From positions 1 through 64,000 of the forward strand of contig NZ_JALQEM010000001.1 in NCBI RefSeq assembly GCF_023630705.1: DNA of 64,000 bases, given 5' to 3'. The notes beneath the pieces were generated by a model. It saw only the letters and a list, made by a program, of their open reading frames with translations. It made no database searches and was not told the origin of the DNA. The position numbers were made by a program, and so were the translations under genes. Positions 58,482-64,000 of this stretch are shown here, piece by piece. Origin of the DNA: Caballeronia sp. GAFFF1. GTDB taxonomy: Bacteria > Pseudomonadota > Gammaproteobacteria > Burkholderiales > Burkholderiaceae. Positions within the stretch are counted from its first letter, which is position 1. Each line of letters opens with the position of its first letter.

Positions 58482-59185
58482 AGGGCGCTTGGCGTGGCGG
58501 CGTGGCGGCGGCATCGGCTGCGCTCGTCTTGACGATGGCGGGCGGCGCGAACGGGCAAGGCATGCCGAAGCCGACCGATCTGGCGACGCAAAACGCCGTT
58601 GCGGATTACAACGCGGGCAATCTCGTCGCGGCGCGCTCGGAGTTTCGTCGCGCGGCGGAGAAGGGCAGCCGTCTCGCGCAGTTCAATTACGCGATGATGC
58701 TGCTGAACGGCGAAGGCGGCGCCGCCGATGTGCCCGAGGGCAAGAAGTGGCTGCGCCGCGCCGCCGATGCGAACATGACGCACGCGCAGTATGTCTACGG
58801 CAAGATGTACGACGACGGCGAGTTCGTGGAGAAAGACCCGGCGGAAGCGCACCGTTGGTTTCTGCGCGCGGCGAATCAAGGCCACGTCCAGGCGGAACTG
58901 GCGCTCGCCAATCAGTTTCTGGACGGCCGCGGCACCGCTCGCGACAACACGCAGGCGTTCACCTGGTACAAGAAGGCCGCGCAAGGCGGCGACATGACGG
59001 CGCAGTACGTCGCGGGATCGTTCTACGAGCGCGGCGGCGATGGCGTCGAGCGCAATCTCAACGTCGCGCGCGCGTACTACGCGGCGGCCGCTGCGCAGGG
59101 TGACCCGGCCGCGAAGCTCAAATACCTGCAGTTGAGCGCCGAGATCGAGCAGCAGAAACCGCCGCCACAGGCGCAGCCGCAGTAA
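58478..59185 (+). CDS. Sel1-like repeat (SLR) secreted protein
   Basis: A 235-residue protein with a signal peptide (AAASAALVLTMAGGANGQ) followed by about five Sel1-type repeats, seen as SRLAQFNYAMMLLNGEGG, THAQYVYGKMYDDGEF, VQAELALANQFLDGRG and MTAQYVAGSFYERGGD. Sel1 repeats form helical solenoids that hold protein complexes, often in the periplasm or envelope. It ends in a short Pro/Gln tail. It is coupled to the aldolase gene by ATGA, which suggests shared expression rather than shared function. Converges with rodA, 12 bases apart. Confidence 0.88.
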   Translation: MKGAWRGGVAAASAALVLTMAGGANGQGMPKPTDLATQNAVADYNAGNLVAARSEFRRAAEKGSRLAQFNYAMMLLNGEGGAADVPEGKKWLRRAADANMTHAQYVYGKMYDDGEFVEKDPAEAHRWFLRAANQGHVQAELALANQFLDGRGTARDNTQAFTWYKKAAQGGDMTAQYVAGSFYERGGDGVERNLNVARAYYAAAAAQGDPAAKLKYLQLSAEIEQQKPPPQAQPQ

Positions 59186-59197
59186 TCGCGCGCGGCG

Positions 59198-60358
59198 TTA
59201 GCTTTGCATCAGCCGCTTCTGCCGCGCGACGCTCATGATGAGCCCCACCGCGACGCCCAGCGTGGTCAACGCCGTGCCGCCGTAACTCATGAACGGCAGC
59301 GGCACGCCCACGACCGGCAGAATGCCGCTCACCATGCCGATATTGACGAACGCGTAAGTGAAGAACGCGAGCGTGAGCGATCCGGCCAATAATCGCCCGA
59401 AGAAGGTCGCGCCGTTCGCCGCGATGTACAACCCGCGCGCGATCAGCGCCATATAGAGAAAGAGCAGCACGAGCCCGCCCGCGAGCCCGAATTCTTCCGA
59501 GAACACCGCGAAGATGAAGTCCGTGTGCTTCTCAGGGATAAATTCGAGGTGCGCCTGCGTGCCCTTGAGCCAGCCCTTGCCGAGCGTGCCGCCCGAGCCA
59601 ATTGCAATCACCGCCTGAATGGTGTGGAAGCCTTTGCCCAGCGGATCGGATGTCGGATCGAGCAGCGTGCAGATGCGGTGCTTTTGATAATCGTGCATCA
59701 GCGGCCAGTTGACTTCCGGCTGGCAGATGCGGTCCTGAAACACCGCGACGCTCGCCACCACGATGACCGCCGCCGCGAGCACCGGCACGATCAGCTTGAA
59801 ACTGAGCCCGGCGAAATAGATGACGAACACGCCCGCCGCGAACACGAGCACCGCCGTGCCGAGGTCCGGCTGCTTCGCGATGAGACCGACGGGCAGCATC
59901 AGAATCACGAAGCCGACGATGTAATCCCACCAGCGAATGTTGCTCTCGCGCCGCTGGTAGTACCACGCGAGCATGAGCGGCATCGCGATCTTCATGATCT
60001 CGGACGGCTGAATGACGACGCCGACGTTCAACCAGCGTTTCGCGCCCTTGCGCGTAAGCCCGAACGCGGCCACGGCGACGAGCAGCGCGACGCCCACCGT
60101 ATACAGCGGCACGGCGAAGCGCATGAGCGTCTGTGGCGGAATATTCGCGAGAACCCACATCAGGCCGAACGTCAGCATGATGTTGCGGAGTTGGTCCTCC
60201 ACGCGGCCCGGCACGTCCAGACTGGCGCTGTAGAGCGTCACGATCCCGACGCACAGCAGCAAGAAAACGATCAGCGCGAGCGGCCGGTCGAAGCCCGCGA
60301 ACATGCGCTTCGCGCGCTCGATCCACACGTGCTTGTCGAATTGCAGATGCACTTGCAT
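59198..60358 (-). CDS. rodA: peptidoglycan glycosyltransferase RodA (MrdB)
   Basis: A 386-residue SEDS-family membrane protein with about ten helices. GSGGTLGKGWLKGTQAHLEFIPEKHTDFIFAVFSEE contains the catalytic Asp and the conserved loop of SEDS polymerases; FTYAFVNIGMVSGILPVVGVPLPFMSYGG is the last conserved helix pair. RodA makes glycan strands with PBP2 in the elongasome. I start at ATG 60358 (AAGGAAA upstream); the longer frame is Arg-rich and unlike RodA. It is 10 bases past mrdA and last in mreC-mreD-mrdA-rodA. Confidence 0.95.
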   Translation of the reverse strand: MQVHLQFDKHVWIERAKRMFAGFDRPLALIVFLLLCVGIVTLYSASLDVPGRVEDQLRNIMLTFGLMWVLANIPPQTLMRFAVPLYTVGVALLVAVAAFGLTRKGAKRWLNVGVVIQPSEIMKIAMPLMLAWYYQRRESNIRWWDYIVGFVILMLPVGLIAKQPDLGTAVLVFAAGVFVIYFAGLSFKLIVPVLAAAVIVVASVAVFQDRICQPEVNWPLMHDYQKHRICTLLDPTSDPLGKGFHTIQAVIAIGSGGTLGKGWLKGTQAHLEFIPEKHTDFIFAVFSEEFGLAGGLVLLFLYMALIARGLYIAANGATFFGRLLAGSLTLAFFTYAFVNIGMVSGILPVVGVPLPFMSYGGTALTTLGVAVGLIMSVARQKRLMQS

Positions 60359-60368
60359 GCCGATTTCC

Positions 60369-62621
60369 TTATTCGTCGATGCCGCCGGTCGGCGCGAACG
60401 TGCGCACGCCGTTCTCCGCGTTGCCGCGCACCATCGTGGGCGTCGGCTCGGTCGGCGCGCTCTTCTGGCCGCGCTTGCGGCCCGGCGCGGCCGACGCAGG
60501 CAGCGCGGCCGCGGGCGCGGACGCGGGGCGGCCAGCCGGCACAGCGGGCGCGGAAGCCGCCTTCGCGACATCGGGATTCGATGCAGCCGACGGCGAGAAC
60601 GCCGGCGACTGATTCGCCACGGACGCTGGGAGCGCAGCCGCAGCCGGCGGTTGCGTACCGCCGATCACGGGCAGGCCGGCGTCTTCCGTCGCGGAAGCGG
60701 CGGCGGCGACGGCGGCCGCTTCCGCGCCCGGCTTCATCCGGTCCACCAGGTAGTAGTCGAGCACTTTCCGCGCGATCGGGCCGGCCGCTTCCGCGCCCCA
60801 ACCGCCGTTTTCGACGATCAGCGCCAGCGCGATCTTCGGATTCTCAGCTGGCGCGAACGCGATAAAGAGCGCGTGGTCGCGCAGATGTTCCGCCGTCGCG
60901 TGGCCGTGATAGTTCGCGCCTTGCAGCGAATAAACCTGCGCCGTGCCCGTCTTGCCGGCCGCCAGATACGGCGCGCCCGCGAACACCTTCGCCGCCGTGC
61001 CGTTCGTCACCACGCCTTCCATCGCGCGCTTGATGACGTCGATGTCTTGCTGTCGCACGGCGATCTTGTCGCTCGGGTCGCGCACGACCGGGCGTATCGC
61101 CTTGCTGATCGGGTTCTCGATATCGCGCACGAGGTGCGGCTTCATCACGACGCCGTTGTTCGCGAGCGTCGCCGTGGCGTGCGCGAGTTGCAGGATGGTG
61201 AACGAGTTGTAGCCCTGACCGATTCCGAGGCTGATGGTCTCGCCTTCGTACCAGCGCTGCTGCTCGGGCTTGCGGTACGCCTTGCGCTTCCATTCCGTCG
61301 ACGGAAGAATGCCGCGCGCCTCGCCCGCGATGTCGATGCCCGTAATCTGCCCGAAGCCCCACGGTTTCATGAAGCCGGCCATCGCGTTCACGCCGAGATC
61401 GCGCGCCAGCATGTAGAAATACGTGTCGTTCGACACGACGATCGCGCGGTTCATGTCCACCCAGCCCTGGCCTGAACGCACGTCGTTGCGGAACGTGTGC
61501 CCGCCGAACGTGAAGTAGCCGGGATCCTGAAAGCCCCAGCCGGGCGTGCGCTTGTGCAGCGTGAGCGCGGCGAGCGCCATGAACGGCTTGTACGTCGAGC
61601 CCGGCGGATACGTTCCGTGCAGCGGACGGTTCAGAAGCGGATGGTCCGGCGAGTTGTTGAGCGCGTCCCACGTCTGCTGGTCGATGCCATCGACGAAGGA
61701 ATTCGGATCGAAGCTCGGCGCGGAGACGAACGCGAGCACGTCGCCCGTTGATGGCTCGATGGCGACGAGCGCGCCGCGCTTTCCCGCGAACGCCTGCTCG
61801 GCGACCTGCTGCAAGCCGATATCCAGCGACAGCACGAGGTTGTTGCCTGGCGTCGCCTGCGTGCGCGACATTGTGCGGACCGGGCGGCCGCCCGCCGTGA
61901 CTTCCACTTCCTCGAAACCGGTCAGGCCGTGCAGCTCGGTTTCGTAACTCTGCTCGACGCCGATCTTGCCGACGTAATCCGTGCCCTTGTAGTTATTCGC
62001 ATCGAGGCGCGGATCGTAGTGATCGGAGTTCGCGTCGTTTTCGTCGCTTGCATCGTCGATGCGTTCCTGGTCGCGCTGCGAAATGCGGCCGATATAGCCG
62101 ATCACGTGCGCTGCCGTCGTGCCGAGCGGGTATTGCCGGAAGAGCCGCGCGCGCACTTCGACGCCGGGAAAGCGGAAGCGTTGCGCGGTGAACTTGGCGA
62201 CTTCTTCGTCGGTGAGTCGCGTGCGGATAGGCAGGCTCTCGAAATTCTTCGAGTCCTCCAGCAGCTTCTTGAAACGCCGCCGGTCGCGCGAATCGATCGG
62301 GATGACTTGCGAAAGCGCGTCGATGACTTCGTCGAGCGTGCCGTTGATCTTCGACGGCGTGATTTCCAGCGTGTAGGCGGAGTAGTTCTTCGCCAGCACA
62401 ATGCCGTTGCGGTCTGTGATGATGCCGCGGTTCGGCACGATCGGCGCGACCGAGATGCGGTTCTCGTTAGCCTGCAACGAATACTTGCTGAAGTGCCAGA
62501 CCTGCAAATACAGAAAGCGCAGGCCGATCAGTCCGAAGCAGACGAACACGAACAGTCCCGCCGCCGCGACGCGCAGGCGGAACTTCGACAACTGTTGCTC
62601 GGTGTTCTTGATTTCGGTCAT
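60369..62621 (-). CDS. mrdA: penicillin-binding protein 2
   Basis: A 750-residue transpeptidase. An N-terminal cytoplasmic and membrane segment (FRLRVAAAGLFVFVCFGLIG) leads to the PBP dimerisation domain and then the transpeptidase domain with the catalytic PGSTYKPF (SxxK), SND and AGKTGTAQV (KTGT) motifs. After the family end about 115 residues are Ala/Pro/Ser-rich, longer than in E. coli PBP2 (633). It crosslinks peptidoglycan for rod elongation together with RodA, MreC and MreD. Confidence 0.95.
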   Translation of the reverse strand: MTEIKNTEQQLSKFRLRVAAAGLFVFVCFGLIGLRFLYLQVWHFSKYSLQANENRISVAPIVPNRGIITDRNGIVLAKNYSAYTLEITPSKINGTLDEVIDALSQVIPIDSRDRRRFKKLLEDSKNFESLPIRTRLTDEEVAKFTAQRFRFPGVEVRARLFRQYPLGTTAAHVIGYIGRISQRDQERIDDASDENDANSDHYDPRLDANNYKGTDYVGKIGVEQSYETELHGLTGFEEVEVTAGGRPVRTMSRTQATPGNNLVLSLDIGLQQVAEQAFAGKRGALVAIEPSTGDVLAFVSAPSFDPNSFVDGIDQQTWDALNNSPDHPLLNRPLHGTYPPGSTYKPFMALAALTLHKRTPGWGFQDPGYFTFGGHTFRNDVRSGQGWVDMNRAIVVSNDTYFYMLARDLGVNAMAGFMKPWGFGQITGIDIAGEARGILPSTEWKRKAYRKPEQQRWYEGETISLGIGQGYNSFTILQLAHATATLANNGVVMKPHLVRDIENPISKAIRPVVRDPSDKIAVRQQDIDVIKRAMEGVVTNGTAAKVFAGAPYLAAGKTGTAQVYSLQGANYHGHATAEHLRDHALFIAFAPAENPKIALALIVENGGWGAEAAGPIARKVLDYYLVDRMKPGAEAAAVAAAASATEDAGLPVIGGTQPPAAAALPASVANQSPAFSPSAASNPDVAKAASAPAVPAGRPASAPAAALPASAAPGRKRGQKSAPTEPTPTMVRGNAENGVRTFAPTGGIDE

Positions 62622-62709
62622 GCAGGTTTCGCGAGTGGTTCGCGATTCTTTCGCGATTCAAGTGTAGTCGGCGCGCGGACCTTTATCGGCGCCGTGTCGC
62701 GCGCGGCGC

Positions 62710-63222
62710 TCAGATCGGGCGCGTGTCGTCGGGATCGGCTGCGCGCCGTTGCGGCATCAGAAGCAGGAAGCTCGCGACCGGCCAAAGCAGCGCCTCGACG
62801 AAGCCGTTGATGAGGTAACTCCAGCCGGGAAACGCGGCGCCCGTCATCAGACGGATGATGAACGGCACGAGGTGCGCGCCGACAAGCAGCGGAGCGACGA
62901 CGAACGTCTGCACCGGCAGCGACATCCACAGCACGCGCCGGTGGATGGTGATCGCGCCGTAGGACAACAGCGTGTACGCCAGCGCGTGCTCGCCGAGCAG
63001 GTTCGCGCTATGGACGTCCATCAGAAGCCCGAGCAGAAACGCGATGCCCATGCCCACCTTGCGCGGCTGCTGCACGTTCCAGAAGAGCAGCACGAGCGCG
63101 ACGAAATCCGGCACGCCGACGAGCCGTCCCCAGGGCACGAGATTCAGCAGAAACGCGGCGGCCAGGCTGAACGTGATGAAGTACGGATTGACCGGCTGGA
63201 GAATGTACTGCGGACGGTTCAT
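62710..63222 (-). CDS. mreD: rod shape-determining protein MreD
   Basis: A 170-residue inner-membrane protein with five or six helices (YFITFSLAAAFLLNLVPWG, FVALVLLFWNVQQPRKVGMG, FLLGLLMDVHSANLLGEHAL, WMSLPVQTFVVAPLLVGAHL). It is part of the MreBCD-PBP2-RodA elongasome. It begins inside the mreC stop codon (ATGA overlap at 63219-63222), so translation is coupled. Length fits the family. Confidence 0.93.
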   Translation of the reverse strand: MNRPQYILQPVNPYFITFSLAAAFLLNLVPWGRLVGVPDFVALVLLFWNVQQPRKVGMGIAFLLGLLMDVHSANLLGEHALAYTLLSYGAITIHRRVLWMSLPVQTFVVAPLLVGAHLVPFIIRLMTGAAFPGWSYLINGFVEALLWPVASFLLLMPQRRAADPDDTRPI

Positions 63223-64000
63223 CGCGCGGCTCCCGACGAAGCGGGTTTCGGCGCGTGCGCTTTCTTGCCCGATTTGGCCGATGCGCTCGAAGCCGCTTTC
63301 GGCGCGGTCGCCTTCGCCGGGGGATTCGCGGCTGGCGCCGACGCAGCCGCCGCCGCCGACGCACTCGCCGGCGCGGACCCGGCAGCCGGAGCGCTCGCGC
63401 CCGCCGCTGCTTTGGCTGCGGGCTTCTTCTTGCCCTTGTTTTCCTTCGCTTCCTTGGCGGCAGCGGCGGCTTCGACTTCGATCGGATTGGGCGGCACGTT
63501 GACGTTGTAATGCAGCACGAGCAATTGGCGCGCGCCGCGCACGGCCGCGACCGGCACGCAGACGACGCGCGCGAACGCCGTATCCGCCTGTTTGTCGACG
63601 CGCAGCACCTTGGCGACCGCGAGCCCCGGCGGATACACGCCGTCGAGACCGCTCGTCACGAGTTGGTCGCCGACTTGCACGTCCGCGCTGATCGGCACGA
63701 AGCGCAAATCGAGCGTGTCGCCCTTCGGCGTGCCGTAGATGACGCTGCGCAGCCCCGTGCGCGCGATCTGCACCGGCACGGCCTGGTCCTTGTCGCTGAG
63801 CAGCGTGACTTCCGACTGCATCGGAAAAACGCGCGTGACTTGCCCGATCACGCCTTCTTCGTCCACGACAGGCGCGCCGTCCTGAATGCCTTGCTGCGAG
63901 CCCTTGCCGATCACGACCTTCTGCGTGAAAGGATCGCGCGTGTCGTACTGGATTTCGGCGGGCGTGGTTTGCGTGGTGGCGCGCGACTGAAGGTTCAGCA
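63219..64000 (-). CDS. mreC: rod shape-determining protein MreC (partial, start beyond the window)
   Basis: The frame runs past the window end, so only the C-terminal part (about 260 residues) is seen. It includes the MreC beta-domain: GKGSQQGIQDGAPVVDEEGVIGQVTRVFPMQSEVTLLSDKDQAVPVQ and VTSGLDGVYPPGLAVAKV. The N-terminal helix and coiled coil are missing. The last 90 residues are an Ala/Lys-rich tail (AAAKEAKENKGKKKPAAK) not found in E. coli MreC. MreC activates PBP2 on the periplasmic side. It overlaps mreD by four bases. Confidence 0.92.
   Translation of the reverse strand, partial: LNLQSRATTQTTPAEIQYDTRDPFTQKVVIGKGSQQGIQDGAPVVDEEGVIGQVTRVFPMQSEVTLLSDKDQAVPVQIARTGLRSVIYGTPKGDTLDLRFVPISADVQVGDQLVTSGLDGVYPPGLAVAKVLRVDKQADTAFARVVCVPVAAVRGARQLLVLHYNVNVPPNPIEVEAAAAAKEAKENKGKKKPAAKAAAGASAPAAGSAPASASAAAAASAPAANPPAKATAPKAASSASAKSGKKAHAPKPASSGAAR

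Overview
The window is a 64 kb piece of the main chromosome of a GC-rich betaproteobacterium of the Burkholderiaceae, most likely Caballeronia, Paraburkholderia or Burkholderia. That placement rests on high GC, protein sequences that read like Burkholderia proteins (GyrB, DnaA, YidC, QueE), the DUF4390 / NtrY-like / NtrX-like operon, the CsgG-DUF4810-DUF799 lipoprotein set and an H-NS protein of the short Burkholderia type. No database search was run, so the genus is an inference.

The centre of the window is the replication origin neighbourhood. From about 16.3 to 21.9 kb mnmE, yidC, yidD, rnpA and rpmH read leftward. From 22.3 kb dnaA, dnaN and gyrB read rightward. The divergent rpmH-dnaA spacer (21.9-22.3 kb) holds a perfect DnaA box and an AT-rich patch. 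Two small paralogous helix-turn-helix genes sit between mnmE and yidC, where this cluster is normally contiguous.

Left arm (0.1-16.3 kb): a dienelactone hydrolase-type enzyme, a periplasmic branched-chain amino acid binding protein, an MFS carrier, a HugZ-like flavin protein, H-NS, a cation efflux protein, an Lrp regulator, an exonuclease/metallo-hydrolase pair, a probable structured RNA, then rlpA and the rsmI / yraN / diaA-like / BON lipoprotein / cytochrome c block, tRNA-Ala(CGC), a VOC protein, YaeQ, an unknown secreted protein and a LysE exporter. The first 136 bases are low-complexity G/C runs that look like a contig-end artefact.

Right arm (27.9-64 kb): next to gyrB lies an McrA-like restriction enzyme with a probable phosphorothioate-DNA-binding domain, then a small zinc ribbon protein and dbpA. 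A 0.5 kb gene-free stretch follows, then a drug-efflux MFS gene, a DUF488 gene, the CsgG-type lipoprotein operon, tRNA-Lys, a thioesterase / patatin / OsmC run, a 2-hydroxyacid dehydrogenase, pckG, a LysR regulator, topB, a thioredoxin-like gene and dprA. Next come def-fmt-lysE-like, htpX (with a possible heat-shock promoter), rsmB, DUF4390 and the NtrY/NtrX-type two-component system. The arm ends with tRNA-Phe, the queuosine genes queC-queE-queD, an HpcH-family aldolase, a Sel1-repeat protein and the cell-shape genes mreC-mreD-mrdA-rodA on the minus strand, with mreC cut by the window end.

Most genes are housekeeping. I see no CRISPR array, insertion sequence or prophage. The least explained items are the paired helix-turn-helix genes next to the origin, the solitary phosphorothioate-type restriction enzyme, the candidate 6S-like RNA at 8.7 kb, the hairpin in the queC leader and the gene-free stretch at 30.5-31.0 kb.
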